Shown piece after piece: positions 25,936-36,313 of a stretch of 64,000 nt of DNA. Source of the DNA: Hymenobacter busanensis (GTDB lineage Bacteria; Bacteroidota; Bacteroidia; Cytophagales; Hymenobacteraceae). The stretch covers positions 62,001 through 126,000 of the forward strand of contig NZ_VTWU01000009.1 of assembly GCF_008727865.1 (NCBI RefSeq). The letters run 5' to 3'. The notes under the pieces were generated by a model. It did not search any database and was not told the DNA's origin. It saw only the letters and a list, made by a program, of their open reading frames with translations. The stretch's first letter is position 1; each line of letters starts with the position of its first letter. The position numbers and the translations under genes were made by a program.

Positions 25936-26466
25936 CTAGGCCTTGTCGAGCGGCAGGAGCTTGTAGTACAGCACCGTAGCGTGCAGCTCGCCGGAGCTGC
26001 TACGGGCGAAGTCGGGAATTTCGCCGGCGCGGGTGTAGCCTACCGACTGGTAGAGGTGTTCGGCGGCGTCACCCTGGCGGGTGTCGAGCACCAAGGTAGT
26101 GCGCTGGTGGTGCCGGGCGTGGTCTTCGAGGGCTTGCAGCAACTGGCGGGCAATGCCGCGGCGGCGCCAGCTGGAATGCACCAGCATTTTGCAGACCTCG
26201 GCTCGGTGCTGGCCGTTGTTTTGCTCGGCCAGGGCCAGCTGCACACTGCCCGCCACCTGCCCGTCGGCTTCGGCTACCAGCAGCACGCGTCGCCCGGCCG
26301 CCACGGCTGCGAAGACGTCCTGCCAATACGCCCGCGCGTCCGAGGCCGGGAGAGGCAGCATGAAACCAACGGCCGCGCCGTGCTCCAGGGAGTCGAGCAG
26401 CAAGGCGGAGAGGGCCGGCAGGTAGGCAGGGGCATCTTCGCCGGCTAGGGCCTTGAGTGTAAGCAT
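25936..26466 (-). CDS. GNAT-family N-acetyltransferase
   Basis: The protein has 176 residues. The acetyl-CoA-binding core is clear: VAGSVQLAL (strand 4), AEVCKMLVHSSWRRRGIARQ with the pyrophosphate-binding RRRGIA loop (about residues 100-115), and the later DTRQGDAAEHLYQSVGYTRAG, in which the alpha helix and YxxxGY motif are typical. It transfers acetyl from acetyl-CoA to an amine; the substrate is not predictable. The ATG at 26466 gives MLTLKALAGED, the normal first strand. It converges with the M28 gene and is not in an obvious operon. Confidence 0.85.
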   Translation of the reverse strand: MLTLKALAGEDAPAYLPALSALLLDSLEHGAAVGFMLPLPASDARAYWQDVFAAVAAGRRVLLVAEADGQVAGSVQLALAEQNNGQHRAEVCKMLVHSSWRRRGIARQLLQALEDHARHHQRTTLVLDTRQGDAAEHLYQSVGYTRAGEIPDFARSSSGELHATVLYYKLLPLDKA

Positions 26467-26653
26467 GCGGAAAGGCAATGATGGGTGAAAACACAAAAGT
26501 GGCGCGGGAAAATATTCTCCGCGTAAACTTGGCTTGCCAACTGCTCAGGCGGCATTTGCCTACTGACTGCCGGGCGCAAGCTGTAGGGTGCCTAAACCTC
26601 GGCTTTCGGAAGCGCGTCTACGCAAAGTGTCGTCACTCACCAGGTTCTATCGG

Positions 26654-28171
26654 ATGAAAAGTACTCTACAACGTGCGCTGTTCTTCGGCTTCGCCTGGCT
26701 GATAATGGCCGGCTCGGTGCAGGCCCAGATCGACACCACCGGCGGACAGTTCTATCAGCCGCTGTATGCCAGCGTGACTATTACCCGCGACGTGCCATTC
26801 GGCGCCGCCGTCAACGCGGCCGGCAACCCGCAAACGCTGCTGCTCGATGTGTACGAGCCGGTGGGCGGTCCGGCCGGGCTGCGTCCGCTCATCATTCTGG
26901 CGCACGGCGGCGCGTTCCTGTTCGGCTCCCGCGGCGACTACGATGTGGCGGAGCTGTGCACGCGGTTTGCCCGCCTGGGCTACGTCACGGCCAGCATCGA
27001 CTACCGCCTGGAGCCTTCGCCGTTCTCGTATTCGGGCCCGCGGGCCGTGGTGCAGGCCATGTACGACATGCGGGCCGCCGTGCGCTTTTTCCGGCGCGAC
27101 GCGGCCGGCAGCAACCCGTTCCGCATCAACCCGGCTTATGTGTTTGTGGGCGGCTCGTCGGCCGGCGCCATCACGGCCCTGCACACGGCATTCCTCGACA
27201 AGCCTGCGGAGCTGGCCTCCATCTATCCGGTGGCGCCCGAAGGACTGGAAGGCAACAGCGGCAACGCCGGGTTCAGCAGCTCGGTGCTGGCGGCCATCAA
27301 CCTCTGCGGCGCGCTCGGCAACCCGGCCTGGATTGAGGCCGGCGACGAACCATTCGTGAGCCTGCACGGCACCGCCGACCCAGTAGTGCCCTACACTTCG
27401 GGCGTGGTATTCGGCAATTTGCTCTACGGCAGCGGCGCGCTCAAGCCCCGCGCCGACGCGGTAAGCGTACCCAACACGCTCTACCCGTTCAAAAACGCCG
27501 GCCACGTGCCCTACAACGGCACCAACGCCACGCAACTGGCTTACATGGACACCACGTTTCGGGTGGTGCGCAATTTTCTGCGGCCCTTCCTAGGGCAAGC
27601 CGTGGTGCCGCCGCTGCCCGTTACGCTCACGCGGTTTGAGGCGGTGCGGCAGGGCCACAACGCCGTGCTGCGCTGGGAAACCGTACAGGAAGCCGACAAC
27701 CGGGGCTACGAAGTGCAGGTGTCGGCCGACGGGCAGCAGTTTCGGGCCTTGGGCTTTGTGGCCAGCGCCGACGGTAACTCCCGCACCCGGCAGCGCTACC
27801 AGTTTGAGGATGCCGAAGCCGGCAAAAGCGGCCGGCGCTACTACCGGCTTCGGCAGGAAGACGTAGGAGGCAAAAGCAGCTTCTATGGCCCGCGGGTGGT
27901 GGTTTTTGATGAATCGTTGCTGGAGGTGGCTGTGTACCCGAACCCCGTTTTGCGCCACACCACGCCCACCGTGCAGCTGACAACCGCTGGCGCTGGGCCG
28001 GCCCAGCTGCGCCTGCACAACGCCCACGGAAAGTTGTTGTTCGATAAGAGCTTGCAACTAACTGCCGGCCAATACCGCATAGCCTTGCCCACAACGCTAC
28101 CGGCCGGCGTGTACGTGCTCGAAGTCGAACAGGGACTGGCGCGGCAACAACGCAAGCTCGTGGTACAGTAG
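26654..28171 (+). CDS. Secreted alpha/beta hydrolase with T9SS type-A sorting domain
   Basis: The protein has 505 residues: a signal peptide ending after VQAQ (residue 20), then an alpha/beta hydrolase domain (about 40-310). The oxyanion motif is HGG (His84-Gly85-Gly86 in ILAHGGAF), the nucleophile is Ser169 in GGSSAGA, and the late His is probably in KNAGHVPY. It resembles bacterial carboxylesterases of the lipase/esterase type. A fibronectin-like region (VTLTRFEAVRQGHNAVLRWE, VQEADNRGYEVQVS) leads to the C-terminal type-A sorting domain (VYPNPV, ARQQRKLVVQ). It should be exported by T9SS. A paralogue lies at 30881. The ATG at 26654 begins the signal peptide. Confidence 0.86.
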   Translation: MKSTLQRALFFGFAWLIMAGSVQAQIDTTGGQFYQPLYASVTITRDVPFGAAVNAAGNPQTLLLDVYEPVGGPAGLRPLIILAHGGAFLFGSRGDYDVAELCTRFARLGYVTASIDYRLEPSPFSYSGPRAVVQAMYDMRAAVRFFRRDAAGSNPFRINPAYVFVGGSSAGAITALHTAFLDKPAELASIYPVAPEGLEGNSGNAGFSSSVLAAINLCGALGNPAWIEAGDEPFVSLHGTADPVVPYTSGVVFGNLLYGSGALKPRADAVSVPNTLYPFKNAGHVPYNGTNATQLAYMDTTFRVVRNFLRPFLGQAVVPPLPVTLTRFEAVRQGHNAVLRWETVQEADNRGYEVQVSADGQQFRALGFVASADGNSRTRQRYQFEDAEAGKSGRRYYRLRQEDVGGKSSFYGPRVVVFDESLLEVAVYPNPVLRHTTPTVQLTTAGAGPAQLRLHNAHGKLLFDKSLQLTAGQYRIALPTTLPAGVYVLEVEQGLARQQRKLVVQ

Positions 28172-28228
28172 TCGGTCTGAGCCGCGGTATCTTGGGTGCC
28201 CGATTCATTGTTCCTGAGTCGGCACCCT

Positions 28229-29860
28229 ATGCGCGTTCGACTTCTACTCCCGATACTGTTCCTGCTTGGCTGGCTGCGCCCGGCGCCGGTGCTGGCCCAA
28301 ACCGGCACTGCCACCTGGCAATGGGCCAGCCGCGCCGCAATGGCTGGTTCTTCTTCCGATTTCAGTTACGGCAACTGCATAAAGGCCGATGCAGCCGGTA
28401 ATTCCGTTAGCGCCGGGTTGTTTTTCGGCACCATCACGCTTGGCTCAGCCATGTTTTCTTCGGCGGACGGCTTCGATGGTTTTGTGGTGCGGCACACCAG
28501 CACCGGGGCCGTGGCCTGGGCCCGGCACCTCAACGGCAGCGTCGACGAAACCGTCGTCAACGGCCTCGGGCTCGACGGCAGCAGCAACACCTACGTGGCC
28601 GGGTACTACCGCGGCTCCATGACGGTGGGCACAACTGTGCTCAACGGTGGCGGCGGCTTCCTTATCAAATACGACCCGTTGGGCAACATGCTGTGGGCCC
28701 GTAGCATCGGGCCCGATGCGGCCCTGTCTGGAGCGGCCGTCGATGCCGCCGGCAACGTAACCGTGGTGGGTACTTTCAGCAGCGCCCTCACGCTGGGCAG
28801 CACGGTTCTGACCGCCGCCAACGGGGATTTTTTTGTGGCCCGGTTCGATGCGCAGGGCACTGCCAGCTGGGCGCGACAAATAGCCGGCCAAACCAACGAC
28901 GAAGCTGCCGTAGGCCTCGATGCGGCCGGCAATGCCTACGTAGCCAGCCAGTTTCGGGGCACTGCCACCTTGGGCAGCACCGTTCTGGCGGGCAACACCA
29001 CCGATGACGAGGCTTTTGTGGCCAGCTACTCGCCCGCTGGTCTGCTGCGGTGGGCTACGCGGGTGGCGTTTCCGGCCACTACTACCACCAACGAAACCAT
29101 CTTCAGCCTTGCCACCAGCGCCGACGGCAGTTGCTACCTGGCGGGCCCGCGCGAAGACATCGGCCCAGCGCCCCGGCAATGGTTTGTGGCCCAGTGCAGC
29201 GCCTCCGGCACATCGGGGTGGAGCTACACCGCCCCTGTTACCAACGGCACCGGCTTCCGCACGGCCGTCGATGCGACGGGCAACGTGTACCTCATCGGTA
29301 CCGTGCGCGGCGCCTTGGATTTGGGCGGACTGACCGTGGCCTCGGCAAGCCCTACCGATTCCGACTTCTGCCTGCTGTCTTTCACGCCGCAGGGAAATCC
29401 GCGCTGGGCCCTGAGCACTGGCGGGCCAACCTCGGAAGAAGGAGCTACCAGCGGCGCCTTCGATGGTAATGGCGCGCTGTATGTGACCGGGGTGCTGCAG
29501 GGCAACGCCACGCTCGGCAACCTGACCGTGCCGCAGCAAAGTACCTTGGAAGAATTTTTTGCGGCCCGATTAACCCCCGGCGGCGTAACGGCGGTACGCA
29601 ACGAGGCCATGCAGGCACCACTTCATGCTTGGCCCAACCCCGTACGCGACGGGCAGGTGCACATCGGCCGCACGGCGGGGCTGGCCGAAAAAGCCCGAGC
29701 TACTTTAACCGATGCGACGGGCCGCCAAGTACGACAATGGCTCCTGGCCCCCGCAGCAGCCGAAACGAACCTGGACCTGCACGGCCTTGCACCGGGAGTG
29801 TACACCCTGCACGTGGTTAGCGCATCGGCCAGCACTGCCACCCGGCTGGTGGTGGAGTAG
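28229..29860 (+). CDS. Secreted repeat protein with T9SS type-A sorting domain
   Basis: The protein has 543 residues. A signal peptide ends after VLAQ (about residue 24). The body is made of about eight repeats of about 55 residues with the pattern DAAGNxYVAGxFxGTxTLGST, followed by DxFVAxY and a WARxxxG turn, as in SBBP-type beta-propellers. The C-terminal about 80 residues form a type-A sorting domain (HAWPNPVRDGQVHI, ATRLVVE). The protein is probably displayed on the surface or released; ligand unknown. It starts 57 bases after the esterase gene and probably shares its transcript, although a near-consensus TATCTTGG occurs in the gap. Confidence 0.8.
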   Translation: MRVRLLLPILFLLGWLRPAPVLAQTGTATWQWASRAAMAGSSSDFSYGNCIKADAAGNSVSAGLFFGTITLGSAMFSSADGFDGFVVRHTSTGAVAWARHLNGSVDETVVNGLGLDGSSNTYVAGYYRGSMTVGTTVLNGGGGFLIKYDPLGNMLWARSIGPDAALSGAAVDAAGNVTVVGTFSSALTLGSTVLTAANGDFFVARFDAQGTASWARQIAGQTNDEAAVGLDAAGNAYVASQFRGTATLGSTVLAGNTTDDEAFVASYSPAGLLRWATRVAFPATTTTNETIFSLATSADGSCYLAGPREDIGPAPRQWFVAQCSASGTSGWSYTAPVTNGTGFRTAVDATGNVYLIGTVRGALDLGGLTVASASPTDSDFCLLSFTPQGNPRWALSTGGPTSEEGATSGAFDGNGALYVTGVLQGNATLGNLTVPQQSTLEEFFAARLTPGGVTAVRNEAMQAPLHAWPNPVRDGQVHIGRTAGLAEKARATLTDATGRQVRQWLLAPAAAETNLDLHGLAPGVYTLHVVSASASTATRLVVE

Positions 29861-29865
29861 CAGCG

Positions 29866-30774
29866 CTAGCCAGCGGCGTAGCTCAACCGGCTGCCGGCTG
29901 CGTCAACCTCCAACCGCGCCCGGCGGCCGCAAATCAGGGCCATGTTCGTGGGTTCGTGGCCCACGGGAAAGCCGTAGCACACCGGAAACCGGTACTTGCG
30001 GGCGTAGGTATCAATGATTTCGTAGCTCGTTTGCCCAAACGGCACGGCGTTGTCCTGCGGATTGGTGAAGTGCCCGACGATGAGGCCTGCCAGGTCGCGC
30101 AGCTTGCCGCTGCGGTCGAGGTGCACCATCATGCGGTCCACGTTGTAAAGGTACTCGTCGATGTCTTCCAGAAACAGAATGCGGCCGGCTGTGGGGCAAT
30201 CCGACGCAGTGCCGCTGAGTGTTTGCAGCAGGCTAAGGTTACCGCCGATGAGCTCCCCTTCGGCCGTGCCTGGCCGGTTCAGGGCGTGGGCGGGCACGGT
30301 GTAGCTGGCCGGCTCGCCAAACAAGGCCCGACGCAGGCTTTCCAAGGCATCGGTGCCGCCTTCCTGCGCGAAGATGAACGGCATGACGCCGTGGATGCTT
30401 TCGTGGCCCAGGCGCAGCAAGTGACAGTTGAGCGTGGTAATGTCGGAGAAGCCCGCAACCCACTTGGGGTCGGCGGCGAAGCCCGAAAAGTCCAGCGCGT
30501 CGATGATGCGGGTGGTGCCGTAGCCGCCGCGGGCGCACAGAATGGCCCGAATATGCGGGTTGTCGAGCTGCTGCTGAAAGTCACGCGCCCGCTCCTCATC
30601 CGAGCCGCCAAACTGGTGGTGCTCGGCCGACACGGTTTCGCCCAGCACTACCTGTAGCTGCCAGCCTTCCAGCACCTCAATAGCCGCGGCGAGGTCTTCG
30701 CGCGACACTTTGCGGGCGGTGCAAACAATGGCAACCTGGTCGCCGGGGCGAAGGGATGGAGGCGTGGTGGGCAT
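29866..30774 (-). CDS. LD-carboxypeptidase (peptidase family S66)
   Basis: The protein has 302 residues. S66 enzymes cleave the L,D bond before the terminal D-Ala of muropeptide tetrapeptides, chiefly in cytoplasmic murein recycling. The family signatures are LRPGDQVAIVCTAR at the N-terminus, ILCARGGYGTTRIID with the motif before the nucleophile region, KWVAGFSDITTLNCHLLR with Ser as the nucleophile in GFSDIT, FLEDIDEYLYNVDRMM with a catalytic-region Glu, and GFPVGHEPTNMALICG with His near the C-terminus. The nucleophile-Glu-His triad is therefore intact. No signal peptide is seen, consistent with cytoplasmic location. The ATG at 30774 is chosen over an upstream in-frame ATG as it begins just before the conserved N-terminal strand. 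It converges with the preceding gene with 5 bases between stops. Confidence 0.9.
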   Translation of the reverse strand: MPTTPPSLRPGDQVAIVCTARKVSREDLAAAIEVLEGWQLQVVLGETVSAEHHQFGGSDEERARDFQQQLDNPHIRAILCARGGYGTTRIIDALDFSGFAADPKWVAGFSDITTLNCHLLRLGHESIHGVMPFIFAQEGGTDALESLRRALFGEPASYTVPAHALNRPGTAEGELIGGNLSLLQTLSGTASDCPTAGRILFLEDIDEYLYNVDRMMVHLDRSGKLRDLAGLIVGHFTNPQDNAVPFGQTSYEIIDTYARKYRFPVCYGFPVGHEPTNMALICGRRARLEVDAAGSRLSYAAG

Positions 30775-30880
30775 GGGTGAGGCAGGAGAAAAGGTGCGCA
30801 AACCTACGGCGAATGCCTCACTCACGCCACGTGCTTACGTAAATGTTGTTCTGCGTGTCAGAACCCGTAAGTTGTGCCCT

Positions 30881-32101
30881 ATGAGAAGCTTCCTGTTTGC
30901 GGTGCTGGTGCTGTTGGGCATGGCCCGCACCGCTTCAGCCCAAATTGACACCACCGGCGGCCGCTACCACCGGCCGTTGTTTAAGCAAGTCACCATCACG
31001 CGCGGCGTGGCGTTTGGCTCGGCCGTCAACGCGCAAGGCGCCACCCAAACCTTGCTGCTCGACCTCTACGAGCCCGTCGGCGACACCGTGCGGCGCCGGC
31101 CGGTGGTCATCATGGCCCACGAAGGCGCTTTTTTGACCGGCAACCGCGACGACCAGTTTATGACAGCCATCTGCACGCGCTTGGCGCAGCTCGGCTACGT
31201 GGCGGCCAGCATCGACTACCGCCTCGGCTTCTTCCCGCTCGACAGCACCAACGTAGGCCGCGCCGCCATTCGGGCCGGGCAGGACATGCGGGCCGCCGTG
31301 CGCTTTTTCCGCCGCGACGCCGCCACCGTGCGCCAATACCGCGTGCATGCCGGCTACATCTACGCCGGCGGCTCGTCGGCCGGCGCCATTACGGCGCTGC
31401 AAGTCGGCTACCTCGACAAGCCCGCCGAAGTGCCGGCCTACATCAACCTCGCGGCAGTGGGCACCCTGGAAGGCAGCAGCGGCAATCCCGGCTACAGCAG
31501 TCAGGTAGCCGCCGTGCTGAATTTGTGCGGTGCCGTGGGTAGTCCCAGCTGGCTGGAGCCCGGCAACGCGCCGCTGTGCAGCGTGCACGGCACCGCCGAC
31601 GCCGTAGTGCCCTACAGCGTGGGCAAAGCCTTTGGTCTGGCTACTTCGCCGCGGCTCTACGGTAGCGGCGTGCTCAAGCCTCGCGCCGATGCCGTGGGTA
31701 TTCCCAACGTGCTGCGGGCCTTGCGCGGGGCCCCGCACGTGCCCTACAACGGCAGCAGCGGCCTCAGCGTGGCCTACTTCGACACGACTTTCCAAACCGT
31801 GCGCGACTTTCTGCGGCCGTTGCTGCGCCAGCCTGCCACGGTGTTGGCTGTCAAAACCGCCAGCAACCTTGCCCAAGCCCAGATTTTTCCGGTGCCCGCC
31901 GAGCAAACCATTCACCTTGAAGCGCCCAGCGGCACGCCGTTCCGCCCGGTGCGGGTGGAGCTGATAGACGCCAAAGGCCGCATCGTGCGGCGCTTTCTGT
32001 GGGACCAGCCCCGCGTGATTATTCCGCGCAACAACCTGCCCGCCGGCACCTACTACCTCAGTGGCGAAGGCCTCGCCGGCCGCACATTGGTACTGCAGTA
32101 A
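30881..32101 (+). CDS. Secreted alpha/beta hydrolase paralogue with altered oxyanion motif
   Basis: The protein has 406 residues, with a signal peptide ending after ASAQ (about residue 20). It is closely similar to the hydrolase at 26654: both mature proteins begin IDTTGG, and TLLLD and the nucleophile motif GGSSAGA (Ser166) are shared. The normal HGG motif is HEG here, with Glu81 replacing the first Gly. The C-terminal region is shorter: the fibronectin-like part is missing and the sorting-like domain has IFPVPAEQ where YPNP is usual, ending GRTLVLQ. It is probably secreted, but activity may be changed. The ATG at 30881 is the only start consistent with the signal peptide. Confidence 0.82.
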   Translation: MRSFLFAVLVLLGMARTASAQIDTTGGRYHRPLFKQVTITRGVAFGSAVNAQGATQTLLLDLYEPVGDTVRRRPVVIMAHEGAFLTGNRDDQFMTAICTRLAQLGYVAASIDYRLGFFPLDSTNVGRAAIRAGQDMRAAVRFFRRDAATVRQYRVHAGYIYAGGSSAGAITALQVGYLDKPAEVPAYINLAAVGTLEGSSGNPGYSSQVAAVLNLCGAVGSPSWLEPGNAPLCSVHGTADAVVPYSVGKAFGLATSPRLYGSGVLKPRADAVGIPNVLRALRGAPHVPYNGSSGLSVAYFDTTFQTVRDFLRPLLRQPATVLAVKTASNLAQAQIFPVPAEQTIHLEAPSGTPFRPVRVELIDAKGRIVRRFLWDQPRVIIPRNNLPAGTYYLSGEGLAGRTLVLQ

Positions 32102-32116
32102 CGAAACAGTCGCATA

Positions 32117-32156
32117 AGCAAAAGCCCCGTGGCCGTTTGGCAGCGGGGCTTTTGCT
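32117..32156. terminator. Bidirectional terminator
   Basis: AGCAAAAGCCCCG (32117-32129) pairs with CGGGGCTTTTGCT (32144-32156). It lies between the esterase gene and the converging hom gene. Confidence 0.8.
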
Positions 32157-32172
32157 TTCTTTTCAAGGCAAA

Positions 32173-33453
32173 TTATTCAACGACTAACTCGGCAGCTGCC
32201 TGCTGTTGCACTACGCCGACCGGCGTGCGAACCGGACCGGTACGGGCCACAAACGTGCCGGCCCGGCGCAGGTCGTCGCGGTGGCGGAGCAGGGTGCTGA
32301 GGCGGGCGTAGCCCACCACGTAGTGGTAGCTGAAACCGGGCGCGTTCAGCTCGTCGACCACGTCGGTCAGGTGCAGCTTCTCGCGCAGGTCTTTGGGCGC
32401 GTGGCGCAGGTAAATTTCCACCTCCAAGTCGGCTGCAGGCTCTGGCACGGTAGCCGTGTTCAGCTTGGGGTAGGCGTAGCGGAAGCCGTTGCGCAGCGCC
32501 ACCAAATCGGCCAGCACGGCCGAGCCGGTAGGGTGGCCGCCGGCGCCGCGCCCGCGCCAGAAGTGCTGCCCGGCAAACTCGGCTTCCACCACCACGCCGT
32601 TGAATTCGCGCTCCACGTGGTAGAGCGGCGAGTCGTCGCCCACGAATTGAGGCGCGACGAACACCGCGGCGCTGCCATCGGACAAACGCTGCAGGGTGGC
32701 CACCACCTTGATTTTCTGCCCGCGCTCGGCCGCAAACCGAATGTCGGTGGAGCTGATGCTTTCGATGCCGAGGTTCAGCACCTGATCGGGGTTCAGCAGC
32801 AGGCCGTAGGCATGGGCGGCCAGGATTACCGCTTTGGAGCGCGGGTCGAAGGCCGCCATGTCCAGCGCCGGGTCGGTTTCGGCGAAGCCCTGGGCCTGCG
32901 CTTCGGCCAGCACGGTGGCATAATCGGCGCCGGCGGTAGTCATGCCTGTCAGCACGTAGTTCGACGAGCCGTTGAAAATGCCACTCACGCTTGGCAGCGG
33001 CTCCTGGCCGAAGTAACTGTCGAGGGTGCGAATAACCGGAATGCTGCCGCACACGGCCGCTTCGTAGAGCAAGGTGCCGCCAAACTCGCGCTGCAGCCGA
33101 ATGAGCTCGGGCAGGTGGCGGGCCACCATGGCTTTGTTGGCCGTTACCACGTTGCGGCCTTGCCGCAGGGCCCGGCTCACCAGGCGAAAGGCTTCGTTGG
33201 GGTCGTCGATGACTTCCACCAGCACGTCCAGTTCAGGGTCATCGAGCAGGTCGTCGGCGTGAAACTCGAAGCGGTCGGCGGGCAGAGGACGCAGCTTGGT
33301 GGGGTTTTTCACGGCAATGCGCCGCACCTCAAAGCCCACGTCGGGCAGCTTTTGCAGAATATCGTAGAGGCCCTGCCCCACGCAGCCAAAGCCAATGAGG
33401 CCGAGGCGCAGCGGGGCACCGTTGCCGGTGCTAGTGGGCGAAGGTTTGGACAT
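32173..33453 (-). CDS. hom: Homoserine dehydrogenase
   Basis: The protein has 426 residues. It reduces aspartate semialdehyde to homoserine with NAD(P)H. The nucleotide-binding motif is LGLIGFGCVGQGL (residues 17-29), followed by VVTANKAMVARHLPEL and LLYEAAVCGSIPVIRTL. The catalytic region FNGSSNYVLTGM, then DPALDMAAFDPRSKAVILA, with the conserved Asp and Lys, completes the domain. The C-terminal region lacks a clear ACT domain and is unlike the long allosteric Hom. It overlaps metX by 23 bases and is the last gene of the metY-metX-hom transcript, supplying the homoserine consumed by metX. Confidence 0.93.
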   Translation of the reverse strand: MSKPSPTSTGNGAPLRLGLIGFGCVGQGLYDILQKLPDVGFEVRRIAVKNPTKLRPLPADRFEFHADDLLDDPELDVLVEVIDDPNEAFRLVSRALRQGRNVVTANKAMVARHLPELIRLQREFGGTLLYEAAVCGSIPVIRTLDSYFGQEPLPSVSGIFNGSSNYVLTGMTTAGADYATVLAEAQAQGFAETDPALDMAAFDPRSKAVILAAHAYGLLLNPDQVLNLGIESISSTDIRFAAERGQKIKVVATLQRLSDGSAAVFVAPQFVGDDSPLYHVEREFNGVVVEAEFAGQHFWRGRGAGGHPTGSAVLADLVALRNGFRYAYPKLNTATVPEPAADLEVEIYLRHAPKDLREKLHLTDVVDELNAPGFSYHYVVGYARLSTLLRHRDDLRRAGTFVARTGPVRTPVGVVQQQAAAELVVE

Positions 33454-34465
33454 AAAATCGGTCGAGGAAATGCGCTATTTGCGCGGTTTCAATCAGGAAG
33501 CCGTCGTGGCCGTAAGGCGAGTCCATTTCGGCGTACATAGCCCCCGGAATATGGCGGGCCAACTCCTGCTGCTCGCTCACGGGAAACAGCACGTCGGAGG
33601 TGATGCCCAGCACCAGGGTGCGAGCCCGCACCCGCGCCAGGGCCGCCTCTACGCCGCCGCGCCCACGGCCTACGTGGTGCGAGTCCATGATTTGCGAGAG
33701 CGTGACGTAGCTGTAGGCGTTGAACCGGGCCACCAGCTTGTCGCCTTGATACTGCTGGTAGGAGCTGGCGCGGTAAAAGGCCGGCAGCGCGTCGTCGTCG
33801 GGGTCGGTTTGGGTGCGGCCGTAGGCATCGTGGCTCCGGTAGCTGAGCAGCGCAATGGCCCGCGCCGCCCGCAGGCCCGCCGAGCCGCCCTCGGGCCCGC
33901 CGCCCTGGTAAGTGCAATCGGCCTGAATGGCCAGCCGCTGCGCCTCGTTGAAGGCAATGCCCCAGGCCGAATGGCGGGCGTTGGTGGCCAGCAGCACTAC
34001 GTGCTCAAACAGCCCGGGCTGCTGCACGGCCCATTCGATGGCCTGCTGCCCGCCCAACGAGCCGCCGATGACGGTGTGAATTTTCGCAAGGCCCAAATGC
34101 TGCCGCAGCTGCTCGTGCGCCGCCACCAGGTCGCGCACCGTGAGGCGCGGGAAGGCCTGGTAGAGCGGGCGGTTGCGCGGCCCCGTGGGTGTGGCCGGCC
34201 CGGTGGTGCCGTAGCACGAGCCGAGGATGTTGGCGCACACGATATACCAATCAGCCGGGTCGAAATAGTGCCCTGGGCCCACGAGGCCCGGCCACCACTC
34301 GGCGGCGTCGGAATTGGCGGTGAGGGCGTGGCATACCCACACCACGTTGTCGCGCTCTGCGTTGAGCGTGCCGTAGGTGTGGTAAGTTATCTGCACGTCG
34401 GGCAGGGTGCCGCCGCATTCGAGCGGCAGCGGCTGCGAAAGGTGCAATACAGCAGGTTCGTTCAT
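33431..34465 (-). CDS. metX: Homoserine O-acetyltransferase
   Basis: The protein has 344 residues. MetX is an alpha/beta hydrolase-fold enzyme that transfers acetyl from acetyl-CoA to homoserine. The family motifs are clear: VQITYHTYGTLN, VVWVCHALTANSDAAEWW, YIVCANILGSCYGTTGP, FPRLTVRDLVAAHEQL and the nucleophile elbow VIGGSLGGQQ with Ser133. The late YAEMDSPYGHDGFL includes the catalytic His. The Asp of the triad lies in ITSDVLFP. The ATG at 34465 is used because it begins just before the first conserved strand; the frame is open upstream. The 23-base overlap with hom indicates translational coupling. It follows metY after a structured 224-base spacer. Confidence 0.94.
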   Translation of the reverse strand: MNEPAVLHLSQPLPLECGGTLPDVQITYHTYGTLNAERDNVVWVCHALTANSDAAEWWPGLVGPGHYFDPADWYIVCANILGSCYGTTGPATPTGPRNRPLYQAFPRLTVRDLVAAHEQLRQHLGLAKIHTVIGGSLGGQQAIEWAVQQPGLFEHVVLLATNARHSAWGIAFNEAQRLAIQADCTYQGGGPEGGSAGLRAARAIALLSYRSHDAYGRTQTDPDDDALPAFYRASSYQQYQGDKLVARFNAYSYVTLSQIMDSHHVGRGRGGVEAALARVRARTLVLGITSDVLFPVSEQQELARHIPGAMYAEMDSPYGHDGFLIETAQIAHFLDRFYVQTFAH

Positions 34466-34689
34466 GGCGTTCAGCCCCGCAAAATCAACTGAAAAAAGGC
34501 CGTAGCACCTCCACGAGGCGGTTCCGGTACTGTAAATTCCTCGCCCGCCGACTCCCGCTGGATAGAACGGGAGAGCCTGCGTCAGGCTCCTTTTCTGAAT
34601 GGGTGGAAAAGGTCGGTGGACAAGGCCCCGCGGGCTGGAAGCTAGCCGCGCCGTGGCTTGGCGGCGCGGCACGGTTTTCCCCTCCCTTG
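34466..34689 (-). other. Structured metY-metX spacer
   Basis: No gene is seen. Minus-strand hairpins include GCCGCGCCG/CGGCGCGGC (34645-34670), GAGCCTG/CAGGCTC (34573-34589) and CTCCCG/CGGGAG (34552-34573, alternative to the preceding one). No riboswitch core was recognised; the stems may influence processing or the ratio of metX to metY. Confidence 0.45.
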
Positions 34690-36264
<1,575 letters not shown>

Positions 36265-36313
36265 TCAGGCAGGAAAGGGTAGGGGCGGTCCTATGAGCGG
36301 CCCGCGGGCAGCA

